Made by a program: the position numbers and the translations under genes. A stretch of 64,000 bases of DNA from Enterococcus sp. HY326 (lineage in GTDB: Bacteria > Bacillota > Bacilli > Lactobacillales > Enterococcaceae): the NCBI RefSeq assembly GCF_026157065.1, contig NZ_JANLGQ010000003.1, positions 1 to 64,000 of the forward strand, read 5' to 3'. The notes below the pieces were generated by a model. That model made no database searches and was not told where the DNA came from. It worked only from the letters and a program-made list of their open reading frames with translations. Positions 37,797-46,494 of the stretch are shown here, piece after piece (position 1 is the first letter of the stretch; each line of letters begins with the position of its first letter).

Positions 37797-38519
37797 ATGA
37801 CAGTTAAAGATTATTATCAGGAAATTCATCAGCCCTGGGGCGAATTATTTTACAAATTATTGTTTCAACAGTTGAAAGAAAGCTTGCCTGCTGGTGGCCG
37901 GATTTTAGATTTTGGTTCAGGCTTCGGTAAAACGGCGGGCTTTTTAAGCCAAACTCATCAAGTGGTCGCTTACGAGCCTAACGCTGAAATGCTGCCGCTG
38001 CGACTGGCCGCTGACCAATACCAACAGTTGACGGGCAGTTTTGCCGAATTTGAGGCAGCTATTTTTCAACAGGCAAAATTTGATGGAATTTTGCTGCATA
38101 ATGTGTTGGAGTATGTGGCCCTTGAAGAGCGCCCCAAAGTTTTAGCCCTACTGCAATCCCATTTAAATCCGGGTGGGAAAATGTCTATCGTCAAGCACAA
38201 TCGCAATGGAACAATTTTTGCTAAGGCGGTCCTGCAGGATGACCCAGCGTTGGCTTTATCGATTATTAATGGCGGAGCTTCCCGTTCCGCCAATTTTGGA
38301 ACAGTGGCGGTCTATGAAACGGAGTGGCTGGCAGAAGTCTTGCAGCCGTTAAATTTAGCGGAGCGTTTTGGCCTGCGAACATTTTTTGGCTTGAGTCAAA
38401 ATACCGAAGTCAAATATACAAAAGCTTGGCAGGAAGCGATGTTTGGCTTAGAGGAAAAAGCTAGCCAGCAGGCACAATTTATTGAAGTTGCGATGTTTAA
38501 CCATTTGATTTTCAGCTAA
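37797..38519 (+). CDS. Class I SAM-dependent methyltransferase
   Basis: 240-aa protein with a Rossmann-type SAM-binding fold: motif I ILDFGSGFGKTAGFL (about residues 35-49), motif II VVAYEPNAEML, and the later GILLHNVLEYVALEERPKVL strand. The substrate is not evident; the general pattern (Methyltransf_11/25) also covers tRNA and small-molecule methylases such as CmoM. RBS TAGGAG lies about 9 nt before ATG 37797. It precedes the fructoside operon but is separated by that operon's own promoter. Confidence 0.75.
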   Translation: MTVKDYYQEIHQPWGELFYKLLFQQLKESLPAGGRILDFGSGFGKTAGFLSQTHQVVAYEPNAEMLPLRLAADQYQQLTGSFAEFEAAIFQQAKFDGILLHNVLEYVALEERPKVLALLQSHLNPGGKMSIVKHNRNGTIFAKAVLQDDPALALSIINGGASRSANFGTVAVYETEWLAEVLQPLNLAERFGLRTFFGLSQNTEVKYTKAWQEAMFGLEEKASQQAQFIEVAMFNHLIFS

Positions 38520-38526
38520 AAATAAA

Positions 38527-38579
38527 AGCACGGTAAACTTTTTTGCAAAAAGCAATTGACAGGAAAGCGCTACCGTGCT
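38527..38579. promoter_or_regulatory. Dyad flanking the -35 region of the fructoside operon promoter
   Basis: Perfect 9-bp arms AGCACGGTA (38527-38535) and TACCGTGCT (38571-38579) enclose the -35 box. No T run follows, so it is not an ordinary terminator for the methyltransferase gene. It could be an operator or a coincidental overlap with a weak terminator. Confidence 0.4.
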
Positions 38580-38584
38580 ATTCT
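38556..38584 (+). promoter_or_regulatory. Promoter of the fructoside ABC/GH32 operon
   Basis: Perfect TTGACA (38556-38561), 17-nt spacer, TATTCT (38579-38584) with an extended TGn in front of it. Confidence 0.75.
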
Positions 38585-38596
38585 AAATCCATAAAA

Positions 38597-38610
38597 TAGA
38601 AACGTTTCCA
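38597..38610. promoter_or_regulatory. LacI-type operator 1 (or cre site)
   Basis: TAGAAACGTTTCCA, a near-perfect palindrome with central CG, just downstream of the expected transcription start. It is the exact reverse complement of operator 2. It also fits the CcpA cre pattern TGNAANCGNTNNCA with one mismatch. Confidence 0.7.
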
Positions 38611-38673
38611 AAAGAGCTGTGAAAAGATTTTTCTGAATGGAAAAGTTGTCGCTATTATTTTTTTAAAACAAAA

Positions 38674-38687
38674 TGGAAACGTTTCTA
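38674..38687. promoter_or_regulatory. LacI-type operator 2 (or cre site)
   Basis: TGGAAACGTTTCTA, reverse complement of operator 1 and 77 bp away centre to centre. It ends 20 nt before the first structural gene. A pair of such sites would let a LacI-type tetramer loop the DNA, or combine the local repressor with CcpA. Confidence 0.7.
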
Positions 38688-38707
38688 AAACGAGGAGAGG
38701 GAGTCTG

Positions 38708-39667
38708 ATGGAAAAAGCTCTGCCGATTGAAAAAGTTGATAAGAAAAAAGAGAAGGCCCAGAAAAGGGAGAAAATCAAAAAGCGTTTAAAGCGGGACAAG
38801 TGGTTGTATTTCTTAATGATACCGGGAATTTTACTGACGCTGGTCTTTAAATATTTTCCGATGTACGGCGCCTTAATCGCCTTTAAAAATTACAATCCAT
38901 TATTGGGAATTTTAGGCAGTCCTTGGGTTGGGTTAGAACATTTTAGAGATTTTATATTTTCACCGAATTTCACAAATTTATTAGGCAATACCTTGAAGCT
39001 AAGTGTTTATGGATTGTTACTAGGATTTATCCCGCCAATCTTTTTGGCACTAGCCCTAAACCAAATCTTAAACAAAAAGCTTAAAAAGAAGCTGCAATTA
39101 ATTTTGTACGCACCGAACTTTATTTCAGTGGTGATTATTGTGGGGATGCTCTTCTTATTTCTTTCTGCTAACGGTCCGATTAACGGCCTAGTAGAAAAAA
39201 TTACCGGTCAGCCCATCATGTTCATGTCTAATCCAGCGTACTTCAGGACCATTTATATTTTGTCCGGTATCTGGCAGGGGATGGGTTGGTCATCCATTTT
39301 ATATACGGCAACCTTAGCCGGTGTCAGCTCAGATTTATATGAAGCGGCCAATATTGATGGCGCGAATATTTTGCAAAAAATTCGCCATATCGATTTACCG
39401 GCCTTAAAGCCTGTGATGGTAATTAGTTTTATTTTAGCCGCAGGAAATATTATGAATATCGGCTATGAAAAAGCCTACTTGATGCAGACATCCATGAATA
39501 TTCCTACTTCGGAAATCATTTCAACTTATGTCTATAAAGTCGGGCTGCAATCTGGTGATTATGCCTATTCAGCGGCAGTTGGCTTGTTCAACATGATTAT
39601 CAATGTGATTTTATTGCTACTGGTTAATGGAATCGTCAAGAAACTGAATGAAGGCAAAGGCTTATAG
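38708..39667 (+). CDS. CUT1 ABC permease, LplB-like
   Basis: 319-aa sugar ABC permease with about six helices, a charged N-terminal tail rich in Lys/Glu, and the EAA loop YEAANIDGANILQKIRHIDLPALKPV that contacts the ATPase. It matches the LplB subgroup, which pairs with LplC permeases and large binding proteins. RBS GAGGAGAGGGAG precedes ATG 38708. First gene of the operon, behind two LacI-type operators. The context (GH32, fructokinase) indicates uptake of sucrose or fructo-oligosaccharides. Confidence 0.88.
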   Translation: MEKALPIEKVDKKKEKAQKREKIKKRLKRDKWLYFLMIPGILLTLVFKYFPMYGALIAFKNYNPLLGILGSPWVGLEHFRDFIFSPNFTNLLGNTLKLSVYGLLLGFIPPIFLALALNQILNKKLKKKLQLILYAPNFISVVIIVGMLFLFLSANGPINGLVEKITGQPIMFMSNPAYFRTIYILSGIWQGMGWSSILYTATLAGVSSDLYEAANIDGANILQKIRHIDLPALKPVMVISFILAAGNIMNIGYEKAYLMQTSMNIPTSEIISTYVYKVGLQSGDYAYSAAVGLFNMIINVILLLLVNGIVKKLNEGKGL

Positions 39668-39678
39668 GAGGAAACAAG

Positions 39679-40566
39679 ATGAATATGCAGATGTATTCGC
39701 AATTTGATAAAAGAATTTTATGGGTTAACCGCATCATTATCTTTTTTCTGGTGACGATTACGATTTTACCCTTGGGCTATGTGGTGATTGCCTCCTTTAT
39801 GGACCCGTCAACGTTAATTAGTCAGGGGATTAGCTTGAATCCCGCCGATTGGACGACACAAGGCTATCAACGGGTGTTTGCCGATGATTCGATTATTCGC
39901 GGCTTTGTTAACTCGCTGTTTTATTCCTTTACCTACAGCGTCTTAACGGTTTTTATCACCATGATTACCGCCTATCCCTTATCGAAACCAGATTTATATG
40001 GCCGCAAAATTTTGATGACCTTCTTTGTCATCACGATGTTTGTCGGCGGCGGCTTAGTACCGACTTATTTATTAATCAAGGACTTGGGTATGTTGAACTC
40101 TGTTTGGTCAATTATTATCCCGGGGGCTGTTAATGTGTGGAACATTATCATGGCCCGGACTTACTTTAGCGGTTTACCAAAGGAATTGTCAGAAGCTGCG
40201 ACAATTGATGGCGCTAATGAATTGCAGATTCTTTTTAAGGTGATGTTGCCGTTGGCCAAGCCAATTATGTTCGTCTTATTCCTATACGCCTTTGTCGGTC
40301 AATGGAATTCTTACTTTGATGCGATGATTTATTTGAAGGATCCCGATTTGCAGCCGTTGCAATTAGTTTTACGGAATATCTTGATTCAGAATCAACCATC
40401 AACAGACATGGTTGGTGCCAACACAGCGATGGCTGAGATGAAACAAATTGCGGAGCTGATTAAGTATTCAACAATTGTCATTTCCAGCTTACCGCTGATA
40501 GTGATGTATCCCTTCTTCCAAAAATATTTTGAAAAAGGTGTTTTAGTCGGCTCAGTTAAAGGATAA
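39679..40566 (+). CDS. CUT1 ABC permease, LplC-like
   Basis: 295-aa second permease with six helices and the EAA loop SEAATIDGANELQILFKVMLPLAKPI. It ends ...EKGVLVGSVKG, as usual for LplC/MalG-type subunits. RBS TAGGAGG precedes ATG 39679, 11 nt after the first permease gene. Together they form the membrane pore of the importer. Confidence 0.88.
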   Translation: MNMQMYSQFDKRILWVNRIIIFFLVTITILPLGYVVIASFMDPSTLISQGISLNPADWTTQGYQRVFADDSIIRGFVNSLFYSFTYSVLTVFITMITAYPLSKPDLYGRKILMTFFVITMFVGGGLVPTYLLIKDLGMLNSVWSIIIPGAVNVWNIIMARTYFSGLPKELSEAATIDGANELQILFKVMLPLAKPIMFVLFLYAFVGQWNSYFDAMIYLKDPDLQPLQLVLRNILIQNQPSTDMVGANTAMAEMKQIAELIKYSTIVISSLPLIVMYPFFQKYFEKGVLVGSVKG

Positions 40567-40592
40567 ACTAAAAAATTTCTCAGGAGGATAAA

Positions 40593-42206
40593 ATGAAAAC
40601 AAAACCGATGATCTTCAGTGCATTATTAATTTCCAGTCTAGTCTTAGGCGCCTGCGGGGGTTCTGACAGCGCCACTTCAAGTCCAGATTATGAACTAACG
40701 GACGTGACTTTTCCTTTAGAAGAAAAAGTGACACTAAAAATGCTCTCACAAGGAGCAGCGTTGGCGCCGGACGATCCCAACGATAAATTAATTTTCCAAC
40801 GGATTGAGGAAGATACCAATGTGCATGTGGATTGGACAAATTACAATGCTGATTTCGTAGAAAAAAGAAACCTTGATATTGCCAGCGGAGAATTACCAGA
40901 TGCCATCTTTAACGCTGGGGCTAGTGATTATGATTTACTCAGCTGGGCTGAAAGCGGTGTGATTGTACCGGTGGAGGATTTGATTGACCAATACATGCCC
41001 AACTTGAAAAAGATTTTTGATGAAAATCCTGAATACCGCCAATTGTCAACTGCACCAGATGGCCATATTTATTCCTTTCCTTGGATTGAAGAATTAGGAG
41101 AAGGCAAAGAGTCAATTCATACTGTCAATGATATGGCCTGGATTAATGTTGAATGGTTAGATAATTTAGGCCTGGCTATGCCAACGACGACGGATGAGCT
41201 GATGACAGTTTTAGAAGCCTTTAAAACGCAAGATCCTAACGGCAATGGTGAAGCCGATGAGATTCCCTTCAGTTTTATCAACGACGGCGGCAATGAAGAT
41301 TTGAAATTTTTATTTGCGGCCTTTGGCGAAGGGGACAACGATGACCATCTAATTGTCGACAATGACGGCAATGCGCAGTTTACCGCAGATAAAGAGGGCT
41401 ATAAAGAAGCGATTAAGTATTTTAATGAAATGTATGACAAAGGCTTGATTGACGCAGAAGCCTTTGAGCAGGATTGGAATACCTATGTGGCAAAAGGTAA
41501 AGAGCACGAATACGGCGTCTACTTTAGCTGGGACAAAGCCAATATCTCAGGCGACAATGATAGCTATGATGTCCTGCCGGTATTAGCAGGCCCTGATGGC
41601 ACCAAGCATGTCACAAGAACCAATGGGATTGGTTTCTCTCGGGATCGGTTTGTTATCACCAGTGCCAATCAGAATTTAGAATTAACCGCTAAATGGGTCG
41701 ATAAAATGTATGAGCCTTTACAGTCTGTCCAAAATAACTGGGGCACATACGGCGATGACACGCAGGCTAATATTTTTGAACTCAATGGCGAGATGCTGAC
41801 TCATTTGCCTTTAGATGGCGAAGCGCCTGGGGAATTACGCCAAAGAACAGAAGCTGCTGGACCATTAGCAATTCTTGACAGTTACTACGGTACGGTAACG
41901 ACGATGCCAGATGATGCTGCATGGCGTTTAGAATTGATGCATGAAACATATTTACCATATATTTCCAATGAAAATAATTATCCTAAGGTCTTTTTAGAAA
42001 AAGAAGAGACCGATCGTTTAGCCAAAATCGAAACGGATATGTGGGATTACATTTACCGCAAACGGGCAGAATGGATTACCAATGGTACTATCGATCAAGA
42101 ATGGGACGAGTATTTAGCAGAATTAGAGCGGGTCGGCATTGACGAATGGCTGGAAATTAAACAAGCCGGCTATGACCGCTTTGTTGAGGGGACTGAAGCA
42201 AATTGA
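40593..42206 (+). CDS. Extracellular sugar-binding lipoprotein of the fructoside importer
   Basis: 537-aa family 1 solute-binding protein. Signal peptide MKTKPMIFSALLISSLV ends at the lipobox LGAC (Cys about 21), then a short Ser-rich linker. The mature protein is larger than MalE-type proteins and matches the LplA/YtcQ subgroup that accompanies LplB/LplC permeases. A calcium-site-like DPNGNGEADEI motif sits about residue 212. RBS AGGAGG precedes ATG 40593. Its TGA stop overlaps the GH32 ATG. Confidence 0.88.
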   Translation: MKTKPMIFSALLISSLVLGACGGSDSATSSPDYELTDVTFPLEEKVTLKMLSQGAALAPDDPNDKLIFQRIEEDTNVHVDWTNYNADFVEKRNLDIASGELPDAIFNAGASDYDLLSWAESGVIVPVEDLIDQYMPNLKKIFDENPEYRQLSTAPDGHIYSFPWIEELGEGKESIHTVNDMAWINVEWLDNLGLAMPTTTDELMTVLEAFKTQDPNGNGEADEIPFSFINDGGNEDLKFLFAAFGEGDNDDHLIVDNDGNAQFTADKEGYKEAIKYFNEMYDKGLIDAEAFEQDWNTYVAKGKEHEYGVYFSWDKANISGDNDSYDVLPVLAGPDGTKHVTRTNGIGFSRDRFVITSANQNLELTAKWVDKMYEPLQSVQNNWGTYGDDTQANIFELNGEMLTHLPLDGEAPGELRQRTEAAGPLAILDSYYGTVTTMPDDAAWRLELMHETYLPYISNENNYPKVFLEKEETDRLAKIETDMWDYIYRKRAEWITNGTIDQEWDEYLAELERVGIDEWLEIKQAGYDRFVEGTEAN

Positions 42207-43693
42207 TGAATTTAACAACGGCTGAAGATTTATTGCAGGAAGCCAATCGCTATGTGGAAAAAAATAAGGCGGGGGTCAACCCCCGCTATCGCCATCAATT
42301 TCATTTGATGGCCCCGATTGGTTGGATTAATGATCCGAACGGTGTGGTCTATTATAAAGGCGAGTACCATGTCTTTTATCAACACAATCCCTTTGATTCT
42401 GCATGGGGCCCGATGTTTTGGGGCCACGCCAAATCAAAGGACTTAATCCATTGGCAGGAGTTGCCTATCGCTTTGGCGCCAGACCAATGGTATGACCTTG
42501 ACGGTTGCTTTTCCGGTAGCGCCATTGAAAAAGATGGCAAGCTGTATTTGCTTTATACTGGCCATCGAGTGATTGACGGGCAAACTTATCAACGCCAGTG
42601 CTTAGCTGTTTCTGATGACGGCATTCATTTTAGCAAATCAGCACACAATCCGGTGATTGCCGAAGAACTCTTAGGCCAGCATGGAGAGATTAAAGATTTT
42701 CGTGATCCGAAAATTTTTCAAAAAGGAAATAAATATTATACGGTAGTGGCTAGCAAAACGCCGCAGGAAACGGGCCGAATTTTGCTATTCTCTTCGGATA
42801 ATTTGACGGACTGGCAGTTTGTCTCAGTAGTTTTAGAAGGCACTCCAGAGCAGGGAATCATGTGGGAATGCCCTGACTTATTTCATTTAGATGGCTCAGA
42901 TGTCTTAATCATTTCGCCAATTCAAATGCCGCAGGCCGGCTTAGAATATCATAACATCAGTTCGACGGTGGCTTTTATCGGGGAGATGGATTGGCAGACA
43001 GGGAAATTCCAGACTGAAAATTACCACGAGATTGACCGGGGCTTTGACTTTTATGCCCCGCAAACCTTAGAAGATGATAAGAAACGGCGAATTATGATTG
43101 CTTGGATGCAGCTGTGGGACCGGGCCATTCCCAGCCATGATTTAGGTCATGGCTGGTCAGGAGCGATGACTTTGCCGCGAGAGTTAAAGGTTAAAAATCA
43201 GCGCTTAATCCAAAAGCCGATTTCTGAAGTTTATGCTAATATCGAATATTTATATGGCGTTGAGAATTTGGTGGTGGCCGGCGAATCTCTCCGTTTGAAA
43301 AAGGTTATGGGGGATAATACCTACTTGCAGCTGGTCTGTGATTTATCTGCCAGCCAAAGTTTTGTTTTAGAATTGGCCAAAAATCAAGAATCCGCCATTC
43401 GTCTCAGCTATGATAAAGGGAGCGAAATTCTAACCTTGAGTCGGGAAAATTTCGGCTACGCACTCCTTGGTGCAGAAAAAGAGCCGCTGGTTAGCCGCAG
43501 TGTGCAGGTGCCTTTAATTAATCAATGTCTGACCCTTGAAATTTTTCGGGATACTGCTAGTTTAGAAATTTTTGCCAATGCACTGGAAACTTTAACGATG
43601 ACCTTTTATGAAAAGACAGCTGGTCAGGAGATGGCCTTTGAAGCAGAAGGCCAATTAACGATCCAGTCCCTTGAGATTGGTCGGGTGATTTAA
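42206..43693 (+). CDS. GH32 beta-fructosidase (sucrose/fructo-oligosaccharide hydrolase)
   Basis: 495-aa glycoside hydrolase family 32 enzyme without signal peptide, so it acts in the cytoplasm on sugar imported by the ABC system. The three GH32 catalytic carboxylates are in place: WINDPNG (nucleophile Asp, about residue 42), FRDPK (transition-state stabiliser, about 166) and WECPD (acid/base Glu, about 220), followed by the C-terminal beta-sandwich. Because import here is by ABC transporter and not PTS, the likely substrates are unphosphorylated sucrose, kestose or similar. ATG 42206 overlaps the preceding stop (TGATG); the TTG at 42203 is less likely. Confidence 0.92.
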   Translation: MNLTTAEDLLQEANRYVEKNKAGVNPRYRHQFHLMAPIGWINDPNGVVYYKGEYHVFYQHNPFDSAWGPMFWGHAKSKDLIHWQELPIALAPDQWYDLDGCFSGSAIEKDGKLYLLYTGHRVIDGQTYQRQCLAVSDDGIHFSKSAHNPVIAEELLGQHGEIKDFRDPKIFQKGNKYYTVVASKTPQETGRILLFSSDNLTDWQFVSVVLEGTPEQGIMWECPDLFHLDGSDVLIISPIQMPQAGLEYHNISSTVAFIGEMDWQTGKFQTENYHEIDRGFDFYAPQTLEDDKKRRIMIAWMQLWDRAIPSHDLGHGWSGAMTLPRELKVKNQRLIQKPISEVYANIEYLYGVENLVVAGESLRLKKVMGDNTYLQLVCDLSASQSFVLELAKNQESAIRLSYDKGSEILTLSRENFGYALLGAEKEPLVSRSVQVPLINQCLTLEIFRDTASLEIFANALETLTMTFYEKTAGQEMAFEAEGQLTIQSLEIGRVI

Positions 43694-44574
43694 TGCTCTT
43701 AGGTGCAATCGAAGCCGGCGGGACAAAATTTGTTTTAGGTGTCGGTACTCCGGCAGGGGAAATTATCGCCAAGACTACCTTAAAAACAGAAAATCCAGCT
43801 GTGCTTTTGCCGAAAATAGAAAGTTTTTTTGCCGACTACGAGCTAGCTGCCGTTGGAGTCGGCAGCTTTGGTCCGTTGGATTTAAATCCCAACTCAAAAA
43901 GCTATGGCTTTATCACCAATACACCGAAATTGGCTTGGCAAAATTTTGATTTGTTAGGCAGTTTAAAAAGCAGTTTAGATGTGCCGATTTTTCTGACTAC
44001 AGATGTGAATGCCTCTTGTTTGGGGGAGAAAACCTTTGGCGCATTTCAAGACTATACAAGTCTAGTGTATTTTACGATTGGCACAGGAGTTGGCGCCGGC
44101 GGTATCCAAGGCGGGCAATTTATTCAAGGTCTGTCCCATCCGGAAATGGGCCACATGCTGCTGCGGCAGCATCCCGCTGATTTATATGCAGGGAATTGTC
44201 CCTTCCATCAAAATTGTCTGGAGGGCTTAGCCAGTGGTCCGGCGATTATGGCTCGAGCTGGTCGAGCCAGTCATTTATTGGCTGAAGCTGACCAAACTTG
44301 GGAATTTGTCAGCGACTATCTAGCTCAAGCGGCCTTTAATGTGTCCTTGATTCTCAGCCCAGAGGTGATTATTTTTGGCGGTGGTGTGATGAAGCAACCG
44401 CAGCTGCTACCGAAAATCCGCCAAAAGCTGATGCTGCTTAATCAAAATTATTTGAGCCTGCCAAATTTAGACGATTATCTGCAAACAGACAGCTTAGCTG
44501 ATTTACAGGGCTTATTGGGCTGTATCGCCTTGGCACAACAGCAACTGTCGCCAACAAAAATGGCGAACCGCTAG
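43693..44574 (+). CDS. scrK: ROK-family fructokinase
   Basis: 293-aa kinase that phosphorylates fructose released by the GH32 enzyme. It shows the ROK pattern: N-terminal ATP loop IEAGGTKF, DVNASCLGE, TIGTGVGAGGI and the zinc-binding segment MGHMLLRQHP..CPFHQNCLEGLASGPA (about residues 153-185). The CPFH-x2-C-LEG spacing is that of ScrK-type fructokinases. ATG 43693 overlaps the GH32 stop codon (TAATG), so the genes are translationally coupled. Confidence 0.9.
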   Translation: MLLGAIEAGGTKFVLGVGTPAGEIIAKTTLKTENPAVLLPKIESFFADYELAAVGVGSFGPLDLNPNSKSYGFITNTPKLAWQNFDLLGSLKSSLDVPIFLTTDVNASCLGEKTFGAFQDYTSLVYFTIGTGVGAGGIQGGQFIQGLSHPEMGHMLLRQHPADLYAGNCPFHQNCLEGLASGPAIMARAGRASHLLAEADQTWEFVSDYLAQAAFNVSLILSPEVIIFGGGVMKQPQLLPKIRQKLMLLNQNYLSLPNLDDYLQTDSLADLQGLLGCIALAQQQLSPTKMANR

Positions 44575-44594
44575 TTTTTTTAAATTTTCCTCGT

Positions 44595-44600
44595 TATAAT
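44595..44600 (+). promoter_or_regulatory. -10 element of the LacI regulator gene
   Basis: Perfect TATAAT 29 nt before the start codon of the regulator. No good -35 box is visible, so this would be a weak separate promoter. Confidence 0.4.
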
Positions 44601-44628
44601 AAAGTGATTGGACTTTTGGAGGAAAATA

Positions 44629-45606
44629 ATGAAGATTACGATGAAGGAAGTCGCAAAACTAGCCGGCGTTGGTGTCGGCACAGTCTCACGAGTTTTAAAT
44701 AACGGCTCAGTCAAGGAGAGCACGCGTCTAAAAGTTGAAGCGGCGATGAAGGAATTAAACTATCAGCCGGATTTATATGCCCGCAGCTTTAAAACCAACC
44801 GTACGAATACGATTGCGCTAATTATTCCGACTGTCTGGCACCCCTTCTTTTCAGAATTTGCTTGGCATGTGGAGCATCAGCTAGAAAAAAATAATTACAA
44901 AGTCTATCTTTGCAATTCAAGTGGCAATGCAGACAAGGAACAAGAATATATTCAGATGGTTGTCCAAAATAAAGTCGACGGCATCATTGGCATCACCTAT
45001 TCGGATATTGACCAATATATTTCCAGCAATCTGCCTTTTGTCAGCATTGACCGTTATTTTACCGAAGATGTCATCTATGTGACCGCCGATAATTCAGCGG
45101 GGGGGCGCTTAGCTGTTAATGAATTGCGGGCTCGTGGTTGTCAAAAACTAGCCTATATCGGTGGGTATCAAGAAACTCCGAATGAAACCAAGAACCGCCG
45201 CAAGTATTTTGAAATCGAATGCCAACGGTTGAAACAAAGCTATGAAATTTTAGATATGCTAGAGCCTTTGACGGATTTAGCAGACCGTTTAACCGAATTT
45301 TTAACGGCGCATCCTGAAATAGATGGCATCTTCACCATCAATGATTCGATGGCGCTAGATGTCCAACGGGTTTTAACAAAATTAGGCCGACGAGTGCCAG
45401 AAGATGTGCAGATTATCGGTTTTGATGGGCAGCGAAATCGTGAAGGTGAAAAATATTTAGTCTCTTCGATTGCCCAGCCGGTAGAGTTAATGGGCCAGAC
45501 AGCGGTGGACTTAATTTTGCAGGTCATCAACGGGCAAGACGTGCAACAACGGACAGTCTTGCCGGTGGCTTTTGTTGAAGGCGGCACAACGCAAAGTAAA
45601 GAATAA
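44629..45606 (+). CDS. LacI-family repressor of the fructoside operon
   Basis: 325-aa regulator: N-terminal LacI helix-turn-helix (TMKEVAKLAGVGVGTVSRVLNNGSVKESTRLKVEAAMKELNYQPD), hinge helix, and a sugar-binding-protein-like core (NTIALIIPTVWHPFFSEFAWHVEHQL; VDGIIGITYSDID; GIFTINDSMALDVQRVL). It is last in the cluster and the best candidate to bind the GAAACGTTTC palindromes at 38597 and 38674. ATG 44629 has GGAGG 7 nt upstream; the TTG at 44608 precedes that RBS. Closest in type to sucrose/fructan repressors such as ScrR. Confidence 0.9.
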   Translation: MKITMKEVAKLAGVGVGTVSRVLNNGSVKESTRLKVEAAMKELNYQPDLYARSFKTNRTNTIALIIPTVWHPFFSEFAWHVEHQLEKNNYKVYLCNSSGNADKEQEYIQMVVQNKVDGIIGITYSDIDQYISSNLPFVSIDRYFTEDVIYVTADNSAGGRLAVNELRARGCQKLAYIGGYQETPNETKNRRKYFEIECQRLKQSYEILDMLEPLTDLADRLTEFLTAHPEIDGIFTINDSMALDVQRVLTKLGRRVPEDVQIIGFDGQRNREGEKYLVSSIAQPVELMGQTAVDLILQVINGQDVQQRTVLPVAFVEGGTTQSKE

Positions 45607-45611
45607 ACGGC

Positions 45612-45650
45612 AACTTGAAGTCTCAGGAGTGGGAGGCTTCAAGTTTTTTT
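45612..45650 (+). terminator. Terminator of the fructoside cluster
   Basis: Stem AACTTGAAG / CTTCAAGTT with inner CTC/GAG pairing and a T run, directly behind the regulator stop codon. Confidence 0.9.
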
Positions 45651-45757
45651 GTGGAAATGAACACTTTTTATAAATGTGTCTAAAAAAAATGACAGTCAAA
45701 AATGAATATGCTAGGCTTTTCTTAGATTAGAAAAATTATTATCTAAAGGAGAGTACA

Positions 45758-46159
45758 ATGAAAAAATTAGTACGGGTTAGTATGTCCTACATGATTTTAG
45801 GATTGGTGTTTGGTGTTTATTATCGGGAGTTTACCAAGTTCAATGATTTTACTGACAAGACGCAATTGAGTGTGCTACACACGCATACGTTGATTTTAGG
45901 GATGTTTTTCTTTTTGATTGTGTTGCTATTGGAGAAAAATTTCCAAATCAGCCAGCATAAAAATTTCAAAAAGTTTTTTATCATCTATAATATCGGCTTG
46001 GGGGTCACTTTGTTGATGCTGTTAGTCCACGGCACTATGACTGTTCTAGGCTACGCTGATTCAGCGGCGATTTCCGGTATTGCTGGTCTGGGCCATATTA
46101 TTATCACCATCGGGCTAGGCTTCTTCTTTAATGTTTTATTCGGCTCGATTAAAGAATAA
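45758..46159 (+). CDS. DUF2871-type membrane protein
   Basis: 133-aa protein with four predicted helices and conserved histidines between them (VLHTHTLILGMFFFLIVLLLEKNF; LVHGTMTVLGY; GLGHIIITIGLGFFFNVLFG). This matches the DUF2871 family common in Firmicutes, of unknown function; the paired His in membrane helices could bind haem or a metal, which is speculation. RBS AAGGAG precedes ATG 45758. Monocistronic. Confidence 0.75.
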   Translation: MKKLVRVSMSYMILGLVFGVYYREFTKFNDFTDKTQLSVLHTHTLILGMFFFLIVLLLEKNFQISQHKNFKKFFIIYNIGLGVTLLMLLVHGTMTVLGYADSAAISGIAGLGHIIITIGLGFFFNVLFGSIKE

Positions 46160-46494
46160 ATCCTAATCAGTAATTTGCATTTGTCCTGTACCTTGCTCAA
46201 TCTTTTCGATGAGAAGTTGGTAACAGTGTCAAATGCTTTTTTATTTGAAAAAAATTTTCCGATGAAAGTCGCTAAAAAAGCAGGAGCTCTTTTTTTAGCG
46301 GCCAAAAAGAAATATTGAAGCTAAGAGATTAAGTGCTTTTCCTAGCTATGATTCTTTGTTAGTAACGGCATACTCAAAATATATTTTCCTGTTATAAAGT
46401 CATAGCTGTCAATAAATTAACTTCTCAAAATTTGCTCACTTGGATAAAATATTTTTTTAATTTAGTCTGATAGCAGAACGGGAGGAGATTTTTT
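46160..46494. other. Intergenic region between DUF2871 gene and SDR gene
   Basis: 335 nt with no credible gene. It contains the hairpin CGCTAAAAAAG / CTTTTTTTAGCG (46270-46300), which may terminate the upstream transcript, followed by AT-rich sequence. No confident promoter was assigned. Confidence 0.45.
46270..46300. terminator. Hairpin, probable terminator
   Basis: Stem CGCTAAAAAAG / CTTTTTTTAGCG with an 8-nt loop; the T run lies within the 3' arm. It is about 110 nt after the DUF2871 stop. Confidence 0.5.

Noticed and set aside
38562-38577. cre site within the promoter spacer (GGAAAGCGCTACC)
   Set aside because: Three mismatches to the cre consensus; part of it belongs to the AGCACGGTA/TACCGTGCT dyad.
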